Shown here piece after piece: positions 1-6,890 of a stretch of DNA of 7,526 nt (its first letter is position 1; each line of letters starts with the position of its first letter). The notes below the pieces were generated by a model. It searched no databases, was not told the origin of the DNA, and saw only the letters and a list, made by a program, of their open reading frames with translations. Origin of the DNA: Spirochaetaceae bacterium (lineage in GTDB: Bacteria > Spirochaetota > Spirochaetia > B11-G9). The position numbers and the translations under genes were made by a program. Location of the stretch: NCBI GenBank assembly GCA_030643345.1, contig DAOWMA010000091.1, forward strand, positions 1 through 7,526, given 5' to 3'.

Positions 1-698
1 ATTACCTTTCCCCATGGATCAACAATCATACTGTTTCCGTAACAGAATTTATTATCCGGATGTTCTCCAATCTGGTTCGGGGCCACAATGTAAACCTGGT
101 TTTCTATTGCTCTGGTCCTAAGTAATGATTCCCAGTGATCCTTTCCTGTATGCATAGTAAATGCTGCCGGTACAAAGATAAGTTTTGCACCCTGGAATGC
201 CAGCTTTCTGTAGAGTTCAGGAAATCGAAGATCATAACAGATTGAGAAGCCAAAATCTCCTATATCTGTACTTGCATTTACAACTGAATTTCCTCTTTCA
301 TATCTATCGGATTCTCTGTATGAGAGCTCCTTATTTATCTCGATATCAAATAGATGGATTTTTTTATATACGGCTTCGATCTTCCCTTTGGGATTTATTA
401 ATACTGAGGTATTGTATGATTTTCCACTAATCTCAGATTTCTCAACAAAACTTCCATTATGGATATAAATATCATACTTAACAGCAAGTTCTTTAAATCG
501 GGATATTATTTCTCCTTTAATTTTCTGAGCAGTTTTCATTGTTGAAGTTTCTGATAAATAAGTAGACATTTCCGGGAATACAACAAGCTGAGCACCTTTT
601 TGAGAACATTCTGCTGTCTGCTCTTCAATTTGTTTGAAGGAATTTTCAATGTTATCTCTTGTGTTTAGCTGTCCAAGTCCTATTCTCACTTTCTTCAC
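1..698 (-). CDS. Nitrilase-superfamily carbon-nitrogen hydrolase (C-terminus cut by left window edge)
   Basis: Predicted cytoplasmic amidase of the nitrilase superfamily, which hydrolyses non-peptide C-N bonds of amides through a Glu-Lys-Cys triad. All three residues are visible: Glu43 in FPEM, Lys113 in YKKIHLFD and Cys154 in ICYDLRFPEL. The last motif is typical of the Nit1/Nit2 (omega-amidase-like) branch rather than true nitrilases. The window holds 232 codons and the reading frame is still open at base 1; family members are usually about 260-280 residues, so roughly 30-50 are missing. The start is GTG at 696-698, chosen because a GGAGG site lies 7 bases upstream and the protein then begins KKVRIGLGQLN, as expected for the first beta strand. 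A second in-frame GTG at 687-689 is less well placed. It is the last gene seen in the operon, 71 bases after the M20 gene. Family is certain; the exact amide substrate is unknown. Confidence 0.93.
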   Translation of the reverse strand, partial: MKKVRIGLGQLNTRDNIENSFKQIEEQTAECSQKGAQLVVFPEMSTYLSETSTMKTAQKIKGEIISRFKELAVKYDIYIHNGSFVEKSEISGKSYNTSVLINPKGKIEAVYKKIHLFDIEINKELSYRESDRYERGNSVVNASTDIGDFGFSICYDLRFPELYRKLAFQGAKLIFVPAAFTMHTGKDHWESLLRTRAIENQVYIVAPNQIGEHPDNKFCYGNSMIVDPWGKV

Positions 699-769
699 TT
701 ATTTGCCTCCAGGATGTTGTTCTTGTACTAATTACTAATTTAGTTAATTTCTGTTATACGAAACATCTT
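699..769 (-). other. AT-rich intergenic gap between M20 and nitrilase-family genes
   Basis: This 71-base gap is the longest non-coding stretch in the window. It is AT-rich and contains a tandem 7-base repeat (TACTAAT twice on the plus strand, 726-739) and the nitrilase gene's GGAGG site. I see no stable hairpin followed by a T run, so no terminator. A TATAAC hexamer on the minus strand could serve as a -10 box, but there is no convincing -35. Read-through from the upstream genes is the simplest view. Confidence 0.6.
706..710 (-). promoter_or_regulatory. Ribosome binding site for the nitrilase-family gene
   Basis: GGAGG on the minus strand, 7 bases before the GTG at 698-696. It decides this GTG over the second in-frame GTG nine bases further in. 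Confidence 0.8.
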
Positions 770-2095
770 TTAACCTTCATACTTCCAGTGGTTTTTATAG
801 GAAAGAGAATCCAGCAGTTTCAGATATTCATCTTTGGACAAATTCGGTGTGAAATCCCTGATAATTTCCTTTGCTGTCTCTGCTCCACCACTGAGAAGAT
901 CAATAACTGTAAGTACATATATTTTTGAAGAAATTATATATGCCATTTCTTCCTCTGCAACCTTGAATTCTCTCGAATGAAGTCCCCCGGTGAATGAGCC
1001 TATATAAGGGTGTATGCCTGGTTTTATCTGTGTCAGGTCCCCCATATCTGTGGAACCGCCCCGGGGACCAGTATACAATACATTTTCTTTACCAATAAGT
1101 TCAGCTGCATTTTTTGCCCATATACTTTTTAACTGATTATTATTTTCAACTGGCAGGTATCCCGGTGTATTGGTTATCTCCACCTTTGCCCCGACAGCCA
1201 TCGCTCCTGCCATCAAAGCTGTATCAACTTTATGGTTTATCTCTTTTATTGCCTTTACAGTCCGGGCCCGTACATATAGTTCAACTTTCACTTCCGAGGG
1301 AACATTATTTACGCTGTCACCCCCCTTCGTAACTATAGGATGTACCCTGACGGAATCTTCATCCCTAAAGGTTTCTCTCTGTGCATGAATTGCCGACAGA
1401 GCAATATTAAAGGCATTCAATGCATTGATACCGTTATATGGAGCATCTCCGGCATGTGCCTCTTTTCCGATAAAGCGGACACTCTTGCCAATAAAACCAT
1501 TACTTCCGTCTGGTATCAAAGCCTTCCGTCCGGGATATTCTGATTGTGCATGCTGCATAATCACTATATCAATATCATCAAACTCACCAAGGCGTATAAG
1601 TTCCTGTTTTCCCCCGTAATACTTTATATGCCCTTCTCTTTTAAGGTCCTCTCTGAATTCAAGATTGATAAACTCTTCAGCCGGGACTACAAACAGTACT
1701 ACTTGTCCGGAAAGCCTGTCTGCAATTTTCTTCAATCCAATTGCTGCGCCTATTAACTGTGCAACCTGAGCAAAATGACCACAGGCATGTGCAGCGCCGG
1801 TTTCTTTATCTGCAAATGGATAATCGTAGTTAATAATAGCATCCAGTTCGGCAATAATAGCTATTACCGGGCCTTTCTTTCCTTCTCCCAGTACACCTTT
1901 TATACCAGTAATAGCAAGTTCACTTCTATATTTAATACCAAGCTCTTCAAATACCTCTTTAACTTTTTTTGACGTTTTTTTTTCTTTGAAGCCTTCTTCC
2001 GGTTCATGAAGAATTGAGTTGGCAATATTTATAATTTTATTCCGGTGTTTATCTATCTCTTTAAATGCGGATTCAATTAAGGTTTTTTTATCCAT
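770..2095 (-). CDS. M20-family metallo-amidohydrolase (AbgB/PM20D2-like)
   Basis: A 441-residue predicted di-metal aminoacylase/dipeptidase of peptidase family M20, cleaving N-acyl-amino-acid or dipeptide-like amides in the cytoplasm. The visible metal-binding positions fit M20D: Cys105 and His107 in HACGH, Glu140-Glu141 in PAEE, His182 in MQHA and His373 in GLHSRE. The dimerisation lid domain spans roughly residues 195-310 and includes His214 in EAHAG, which in the family reaches across the dimer. The HACGH context and the segment before MQHA recall p-aminobenzoyl-glutamate hydrolase subunit B and PM20D2 proteins more than indole-acetyl-amino-acid hydrolases. No signal peptide is seen. The ATG start has GGAAGG 3 bases upstream and lies 20 bases after the sulfatase-like gene. 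Two A-rich runs occur in codons 36-46. Family is secure; substrate is unknown. Confidence 0.92.
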   Translation of the reverse strand: MDKKTLIESAFKEIDKHRNKIINIANSILHEPEEGFKEKKTSKKVKEVFEELGIKYRSELAITGIKGVLGEGKKGPVIAIIAELDAIINYDYPFADKETGAAHACGHFAQVAQLIGAAIGLKKIADRLSGQVVLFVVPAEEFINLEFREDLKREGHIKYYGGKQELIRLGEFDDIDIVIMQHAQSEYPGRKALIPDGSNGFIGKSVRFIGKEAHAGDAPYNGINALNAFNIALSAIHAQRETFRDEDSVRVHPIVTKGGDSVNNVPSEVKVELYVRARTVKAIKEINHKVDTALMAGAMAVGAKVEITNTPGYLPVENNNQLKSIWAKNAAELIGKENVLYTGPRGGSTDMGDLTQIKPGIHPYIGSFTGGLHSREFKVAEEEMAYIISSKIYVLTVIDLLSGGAETAKEIIRDFTPNLSKDEYLKLLDSLSYKNHWKYEG

Positions 2096-2098
2096 CAG

Positions 2099-2104
2099 CC
2101 TTCC
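2099..2104 (-). promoter_or_regulatory. Ribosome binding site for the M20 gene
   Basis: GGAAGG on the minus strand ends only 3 bases before the ATG at 2095, slightly tighter than usual spacing. It sits wholly in the 20-base gap after the sulfatase-like gene, so this gene can initiate on its own rather than only by coupling. Confidence 0.6.
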
Positions 2105-2115
2105 AAACCTGTATT

Positions 2116-3645
2116 TTATTTATATGTCCTGGGCTTTACAGTAACTCCCTCAGGTCCAACAAGCATATGTGTAAGTGTTCTTTCGTCATTTTCCATCCGC
2201 CAGGACAACAATTTTTTTACATATTTCAGCATAACTGATGAATAAGAGGGGTCCTCTGCAAGGTTGTTCAGTTCTTCCGGATCATTTTCAATATCAAACA
2301 AAAGGTCCGGCATTGCAGCAAAGTGGATATACTTGTAATGCCTGTCCCTTACCACATTTAATGAAGATTTTTCGAAACCAATATCCAGTTTCTCATATCT
2401 GAAATCTACTTCCCAATATACTTCATTTCGAAAGTTATCCGGTTTCTCCCCATACAGGAATGGAAGCAGGGAACGGCCGTCACACTGAAGTGGAATATCT
2501 GCTCCAAAACAATCAAGAATAGTTGGTAAAATATCAATGCTTTCAGTAAAAGAGTCTATATGTATTCCCTTTTGCAGTTTTTCTTGTCTATCAGGTGTTC
2601 GGATAATCAGAGGCACATGAAAAGTCTGGTCGAAATAGGGGGCTTGCCCAATGAAATGATGATCTCCAAGTTGTGCTCCATGATCACTGGTAAAAACGAT
2701 TACTGTATTTTCATATTGACCGGTTTCTTTAAGAAGCGTAATAATTTTTCCGATATTATCATCGATCTCTGTCATTAGCCCGTAATATGTAGCGCAAAGC
2801 TGCTTTAAAGAGTTGTCATCCCGTGGGTAAATTTCTTTTGAATACAATCCTCTATTTGTTGTATCTTCAAGCTTATAGGCAAGAAATGGATGTTGTTTTG
2901 CTTCTTCTTCCAGGGTCGCTGCTCTCTTGAAAGATGTGATATTATCCGGATTATAGAGTTTGTTGTATGGTTCCGGTGCAAGATAAGGCCTGTGTGGTTT
3001 GAGATAGCTTAAATGAAGAAACCACGATTTATCAACAGGCCTGCGAATAAATTTTTCAGCATTGTATGTTACAAATGCAGTCTCACTCTCATTTTTTGAG
3101 TATGGGGGGGGAGCATAGGTGTTCCCCCTTTCCTTTGCTCCGGGATAATTTTCGACTGATTTGTAATAAAGATCTGTTAAATTTTCAGGGACCTGATATC
3201 CCCTTTCTTCAAGCCACTCCGCCCATTCCCCCGGGAATCCCTCACTTGACATCGCAAGGCATTTGAATCCGGGGAGGACCCCTTCATATGTTTTAAGAGA
3301 CGGATCGTTAGGGGTCAGATAACGGGGGTCCGGTGTCGTGTCTGTATATCCTACCAAAGCAGGATCATACCCAAGTTTTCTGAATTCCAGGGCAATATTG
3401 GTATGTCTTGCATCCAGAGGAGTCCCATTTTCTACAGATCTGTGGTTTTGCATATACATGCCTGTAAATAGAGAGGCCCTGCTTGGGCCACAGGGAATGC
3501 ACTGGGCAAAGTGATTATCAAAAGATATGCCATCAGCTGCAAGTGCATCAAGGTTTGGTGTTTTTACAACAGGATGCCCTTTCCCTGAAAAGCATTCTGC
3601 TCTCCATTGGTCTGTAGTAATAAATAATATATTTTTCCGGTTCAT
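2116..3645 (-). CDS. Phosphonate monoester hydrolase / sulfatase-like hydrolase
   Basis: A 509-residue enzyme of the alkaline phosphatase superfamily, predicted to hydrolyse sulfate, phosphonate or phosphate esters. Metal-site residues Asp12 (TTDQW) and Asp321-His322 (TSDHG) are present. The nucleophile motif is CGPSR at 52-56, where Cys52 would be converted to formylglycine. His218 (KPHRP) and Asn73 match further active-site positions. Segments such as NHRSVENGTPLD, FTESIDILPTILD, DRHYKYIHFAA and the C-terminal TLTH..GPEG closely follow the Rhizobium phosphonate monoester hydrolase as I remember it, at near-identical length. No signal peptide is seen, so it should be cytoplasmic and act on imported substrate. 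Its ATG overlaps the DppF-like stop codon in ATGA, with no clear Shine-Dalgarno site, implying coupled translation. Maturation needs a formylglycine-generating enzyme, absent here. Gln334 stands where I expect a lysine. Whether it prefers sulfate or phosphonate esters is open. Confidence 0.9.
   Translation of the reverse strand: MNRKNILFITTDQWRAECFSGKGHPVVKTPNLDALAADGISFDNHFAQCIPCGPSRASLFTGMYMQNHRSVENGTPLDARHTNIALEFRKLGYDPALVGYTDTTPDPRYLTPNDPSLKTYEGVLPGFKCLAMSSEGFPGEWAEWLEERGYQVPENLTDLYYKSVENYPGAKERGNTYAPPPYSKNESETAFVTYNAEKFIRRPVDKSWFLHLSYLKPHRPYLAPEPYNKLYNPDNITSFKRAATLEEEAKQHPFLAYKLEDTTNRGLYSKEIYPRDDNSLKQLCATYYGLMTEIDDNIGKIITLLKETGQYENTVIVFTSDHGAQLGDHHFIGQAPYFDQTFHVPLIIRTPDRQEKLQKGIHIDSFTESIDILPTILDCFGADIPLQCDGRSLLPFLYGEKPDNFRNEVYWEVDFRYEKLDIGFEKSSLNVVRDRHYKYIHFAAMPDLLFDIENDPEELNNLAEDPSYSSVMLKYVKKLLSWRMENDERTLTHMLVGPEGVTVKPRTYK
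3642..3645 (-). other. ATGA stop/start overlap, DppF-like to sulfatase-like gene
   Basis: The TGA of the DppF-like gene (3644-3642) and the ATG of the sulfatase-like gene (3645-3643) share bases in ATGA. The preceding 20 bases lack a good Shine-Dalgarno sequence, so translation of the hydrolase probably depends on ribosomes finishing the ATPase. Confidence 0.85.
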
Positions 3646-4736
3646 AATTCAGCCATGATTTCTGACCGTTTTGTATTTAGGTATTCCACCTGTTTTTTGT
3701 TATTTATTTCTCCGCTTTTATTTTGAAACTGCATGGCCCCTTTAAGAGAAAAGGATTCTGCATAATGGCAGGAGACAAAATGCCCCGGGGATACTTCCCT
3801 TAGTTCCGGCAGCTCATTTACACAACGATTGTCATCTGCAAATTTACATCGGGGATGAAAAGGACAACCCGATGGGGGGTTAACCGGGCTTGGCTGTTCC
3901 CCCTGCACAAGACGTTTCTCCATTTTTACCTCGGGATCATCCGGCGGAATTGCAGACATAAGAGCTTCTGTGTAGGGGTGTTTGGGTTTATAATAAAGCT
4001 CTTCAGTAACTGCCATTTCAACTATTCGACCAAGATACATAACTGCTACCCTGTCACAGGCATAAGCTACTGCACTTAGATCGTGTGCAACAAACAGATA
4101 GGTAAGATCCAGTTCATGGCGTAAGTCTTTCAGGAGGTTTAGTATCTGTGCCTGGATAGAAACATCAAGGGCCGAAACTGCTTCATCACATACTATGAAT
4201 TCAGGATGCATAATAAGGGCCCTCGCTATAGCAATCCTCTGTCTTTGCCCTCCGCTGAAGGCGTGGGGATAACGTCTGAGCTGTGAAGTTTTAAGTCCGC
4301 AAAGAACTGCCATATCTTTAATCTTTTCATTAAGCTCATCTCCACTTGCTAATTTATTTGCTACAAGAGGTTCTCCTATAATGTCTCTCACTGTCATTCT
4401 CTGGTTTAGTGAGGCATAAGGGTCCTGGAAAATCATCTGCATGTTACGCCACTGATGCCGCAGTTCACCTCGTCGCAATTTTGCAACATCTATCTTTTTT
4501 CCTCCCGTATTAAACAGGACCTCGCCTCCTGTAGGTTCTATTAAATGGATAAGAGTTCGTCCAAGAGTTGTTTTACCTGATCCGCTCTCTCCTACCAGTC
4601 CCAGATTCTCACCCTTTTTTATTGTAAAAGATACATTATTAACAGCCTTTAGCAGGGATTTATGCTTGCCGAATATGCCGGTTTTGCCAACAGGGAAATA
4701 TTTCTTTAGATCTTTGATCTCAACCAGTGTACTCAT
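3642..4736 (-). CDS. Oligopeptide-type ABC importer ATPase, DppF/OppF-like
   Basis: A 364-residue cytoplasmic ATPase powering the importer as partner of the DppD-like subunit. Visible elements in order are Walker A GESGSGKT (49-56), Q-loop Gln104 in FQDP, signature FSGGQ (160-164), Walker B FIVCDEAVSALD (180-191) and switch His218. The oligopeptide-transporter C-terminal domain follows, with KHPYTEAL near 252-259 and four cysteines at 291, 297, 305 and 323. The N-terminal YFPV and FGK.....LKAVNNVSF pattern is typical of the F-type subunit. A tail of about 35 polar residues, rich in Asn and Lys, follows the HPY domain and makes it longer than the usual 320-340. The ATG has AAGGAG 10 bases upstream and overlaps the stop of the DppD-like gene by 4 bases. 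Family is certain; the transported substrate cannot be read from an ATPase. Confidence 0.96.
   Translation of the reverse strand: MSTLVEIKDLKKYFPVGKTGIFGKHKSLLKAVNNVSFTIKKGENLGLVGESGSGKTTLGRTLIHLIEPTGGEVLFNTGGKKIDVAKLRRGELRHQWRNMQMIFQDPYASLNQRMTVRDIIGEPLVANKLASGDELNEKIKDMAVLCGLKTSQLRRYPHAFSGGQRQRIAIARALIMHPEFIVCDEAVSALDVSIQAQILNLLKDLRHELDLTYLFVAHDLSAVAYACDRVAVMYLGRIVEMAVTEELYYKPKHPYTEALMSAIPPDDPEVKMEKRLVQGEQPSPVNPPSGCPFHPRCKFADDNRCVNELPELREVSPGHFVSCHYAESFSLKGAMQFQNKSGEINNKKQVEYLNTKRSEIMAEL
4733..4736 (-). other. ATGA stop/start overlap, DppD-like to DppF-like gene
   Basis: The TGA at 4735-4733 and the ATG at 4736-4734 overlap, a usual sign of translational coupling between two subunits needed in equal amounts. 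Confidence 0.9.
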
Positions 4737-5752
4737 TGATACTTTTCTCCTTTTTTATACAGATGACATGCAACCTGCTGATCACCAGAAATCTCCTGAA
4801 GATCAGGAAAAGAATCATCACAAATACCCTTCATAAAATAATCACATCTGTCATGAAATGCACAACCATTTGGTCTGTTAAACAGAGTCGGAACACTTCC
4901 CCGAATAGGTTCCAGCCTTTTGCGATCTTCCAGATCACCAAGGCGTGGGATGGCCTCCAGTAATTTCATTGTATAAGGATGTTTTGGACGTTTAAAAATT
5001 TCTTTAACGGGCCCTTTTTCAACAATGCTGCCCATGTACATGATAGCCACATCATCCGCAATCTGTCCCACTACACCAAGATCATGGGAAATAAAGATAA
5101 TTGAAGTTCCGAATTCCTCTTTTACTTCATTCATAAGATCAAGAATTTGTGCCTGTATTGTGACATCCAGAGCTGTAGTAGGTTCGTCCGCGATTAGAAG
5201 ACGCGGATTACACGAAAGGGCCTTGGCAATCATAGCTCTCTGCCGCATCCCTCCCGAGAACTCACCAGGGAAACGGTCAACGGCCTTTTCAGAGTCTGCA
5301 AGTCCCACTTTTCTTAGAAGATCAATAGTAGTTTCTCTGGCCTCTTCCTGTGTATTTTTTTTATGCTGCTGTATTACCTCAATAATCTGATGCCCTATAG
5401 TATAAAGGGGTGAGAAAGAGCTCATAGGTTCCTGAAATATCATTGAGGCAATTCCGCCTCTGATTTCCTGAATTTCCTTTCCTCTTGGATTAAGATTGGC
5501 AACATCAACAGGTTTATCCCCATCGGTACTATTGAAGAGGATCTCTCCTCCAACTATTTTCAGCTCTTTGGCAAGCAGCCGGAGAAGAGACAGAGATGTA
5601 ACACTCTTACCACATCCGCTTTCTCCTACAAGGGCAAGTACTTTCCCTGGCTCAAGACTAAAATCCAGACCACAGACAATAGGAATTAGTGCCTTATCAA
5701 GGTGCCATGAAATTTGCAGGTCTTTTACCTGCATTAAATATTTTTTCTCCAT
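4733..5752 (-). CDS. Oligopeptide-type ABC importer ATPase, DppD/OppD-like
   Basis: A 339-residue cytoplasmic ATPase pairing with the DppF-like subunit to energise import. It shows Walker A GESGCGKS (43-50), Q-loop Gln107 in FQEP, signature FSGGM (165-169), Walker B LLIADEPTTALD (185-196) and switch His223 in ISHDL. FSGGM, rather than FSGGQ, is characteristic of D-type subunits. The C-terminal oligopeptide-transporter domain contains KHPYTMKLL and cysteines at 297, 303, 311 and 329, a pattern compatible with an iron-sulfur cluster. The frame runs open a further 30 codons upstream, but that part lies in the DppC-like gene. I chose the ATG at 5752 because AGGAG lies 10 bases before it and MEKKYLMQVKDL is a normal start. 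The later ATG at 5734 is a weaker option. The gap from the DppC-like stop is 13 bases. Confidence 0.95.
   Translation of the reverse strand: MEKKYLMQVKDLQISWHLDKALIPIVCGLDFSLEPGKVLALVGESGCGKSVTSLSLLRLLAKELKIVGGEILFNSTDGDKPVDVANLNPRGKEIQEIRGGIASMIFQEPMSSFSPLYTIGHQIIEVIQQHKKNTQEEARETTIDLLRKVGLADSEKAVDRFPGEFSGGMRQRAMIAKALSCNPRLLIADEPTTALDVTIQAQILDLMNEVKEEFGTSIIFISHDLGVVGQIADDVAIMYMGSIVEKGPVKEIFKRPKHPYTMKLLEAIPRLGDLEDRKRLEPIRGSVPTLFNRPNGCAFHDRCDYFMKGICDDSFPDLQEISGDQQVACHLYKKGEKYQ
4747..4752 (-). promoter_or_regulatory. Ribosome binding site for the DppF-like gene
   Basis: AAGGAG on the minus strand, 10 bases before the ATG at 4736, lying inside the last codons of the DppD-like gene. Confidence 0.75.
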
Positions 5753-5762
5753 TCTAAGTAGT

Positions 5763-5767
5763 CTCCT
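5763..5767 (-). promoter_or_regulatory. Ribosome binding site for the DppD-like gene
   Basis: AGGAG on the minus strand, 10 bases before the ATG at 5752. It shares bases with the TAG stop of the DppC-like gene (TAGGAG), so terminating ribosomes finish on the next gene's binding site. Confidence 0.75.
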
Positions 5768-6890
5768 ATTTCGAAAAGGGATCTGCTGCGTCCCTAAGGC
5801 CGTCACCCAGAAAATTAAAAGCCAACACCGATATAACAACAAAAAGTGCAGTTATAAGCAGCCATGGTATTTGGGACAGGGTATGAATGTTTTGTGCCGA
5901 GTAAAGAAGAACTCCCCAACTGACAATAGGTTCCCGAAGGCCCAGCCCAAGAAAACTTAAGGAAGTTTCAGCCAGAATAATAAATGGGAATGATATTGTC
6001 AGATCCACTATGATATAACTCATAAAAGAGGGAAGCATATGATTTAGTATAATTCTTCTGTCTGTACATCCTGCCAGTTTAGCGGAAAGAATAAAATCTT
6101 CCTCTCTCATTGAAAGAAGTTTACTTCGAACACGCCGACCCAGATTGGTCCATCCTACAGATGCAAGAATTAGCGTTACAGCTATATAGACTTTTAAGGC
6201 AGACCATTCCCTGGGGAGTGCTGCTGAAAGAGCCAGCCATAGTGGAAGTGTGGGAATAGAACGAAGGAATTCCATCATACGCATAATAATTTCATCGACT
6301 ATACCGCCGAAATATCCGGCAATACCGCCCATAAGGAGTCCGATTAAAAATACAAACGACACCCCGATAGCCCCGACAGAAAGAGAGATTCTTGTCGCAA
6401 ACATCAGTCTTGAAAAAATATCTCTTCCAAGCTGATCTGTCCCGAAAATATTTATCATCCCCTCTTTAACCCCGAACAGATGCAGCTTTAGTTCAAACAA
6501 TCCTAAAACTTTGTAGGGTTCTCCCTTAACAAAAAGACTGATCGGAATAATTCTTGATGTATCCGTAATAGTATTTAACTTTAAAGTTTCAGGATCACGT
6601 TTATTATCCCATCCGTAAATAAAAGCCTGAAAGTGGAATTTCCCTTCCGAATCAAAGTGATGAATTTTCATTGGAGGTGACTGCAGATAAGTTGCATTAC
6701 GTTTACCAGGTGAATAGGGGGCAATAAATTCAGCAAAAATTGCTAGTATTATAAAAACAACGAGTATACTGCCTGCAACAATGGCCATTTTATTTTTCTT
6801 AAACTGCCACCACATTAACTGCCCGTGGGTGGCAATATCCCTTCTGTTGACTTTTTTGTTAGCGGCATCTGTATAATTTTCATCTTTCAT
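5766..6890 (-). CDS. Oligopeptide-type ABC importer permease, DppC/OppC-like, with large extracytoplasmic insert
   Basis: A 374-residue inner-membrane permease forming the channel with the DppB-like subunit. The first membrane helix is near residues 35-57 after a 33-residue basic, polar N-terminus (OppC_N type). A soluble insert of about 90 residues follows (60-150), ending at the family motif FGTDQLGRDIFSR. Hydrophobic helices then occupy about 169-193, 232-248, 290-316 and 343-362. The ATPase-contact EAA loop reads SAKLAG then ILNHMLP near 269-287, and the end LGDGLRDAADP is standard for DppC. E. coli DppC is about 300 residues; the insert accounts for the extra length and marks a known long-loop subfamily. 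The frame is open upstream to 6980, inside the DppB-like gene. I placed the start at 6890 because AGGTG lies 4 bases before this ATG and the ATG overlaps the previous stop as ATGA. Confidence 0.95.
   Translation of the reverse strand: MKDENYTDAANKKVNRRDIATHGQLMWWQFKKNKMAIVAGSILVVFIILAIFAEFIAPYSPGKRNATYLQSPPMKIHHFDSEGKFHFQAFIYGWDNKRDPETLKLNTITDTSRIIPISLFVKGEPYKVLGLFELKLHLFGVKEGMINIFGTDQLGRDIFSRLMFATRISLSVGAIGVSFVFLIGLLMGGIAGYFGGIVDEIIMRMMEFLRSIPTLPLWLALSAALPREWSALKVYIAVTLILASVGWTNLGRRVRSKLLSMREEDFILSAKLAGCTDRRIILNHMLPSFMSYIIVDLTISFPFIILAETSLSFLGLGLREPIVSWGVLLYSAQNIHTLSQIPWLLITALFVVISVLAFNFLGDGLRDAADPFSK
6887..6890 (-). other. ATGA stop/start overlap, DppB-like to DppC-like gene
   Basis: The TGA at 6889-6887 and the ATG at 6890-6888 overlap, indicating coupled translation of the two permease subunits and supporting the chosen DppC-like start. 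Confidence 0.88.

Noticed and set aside
185..430. Plus-strand open frame near the left end
   Set aside because: The minus strand here encodes the nitrilase-family catalytic Cys and Lys motifs in an uninterrupted frame.
726..739. Tandem TACTAAT repeat in the 71-base gap as a possible operator or terminator
   Set aside because: There are only two 7-base copies in AT-rich DNA. The small inverted match beside it has a one-base loop, so no hairpin can form.
740..769. Possible internal promoter (TATAAC as -10) before the nitrilase-family gene
   Set aside because: No -35 hexamer at a suitable distance; AT-rich DNA gives such matches by chance.
5025..5390. Plus-strand open frame of 121 codons
   Set aside because: It is a mirror of the DppD-like ATPase signature and Walker B region; the conserved motifs are on the minus strand.
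5496..5960. Plus-strand open frame of 154 codons
   Set aside because: It lies antisense across the DppD-like/DppC-like junction, both of which have clear family motifs. Its translation is low-complexity with no recognisable domain.
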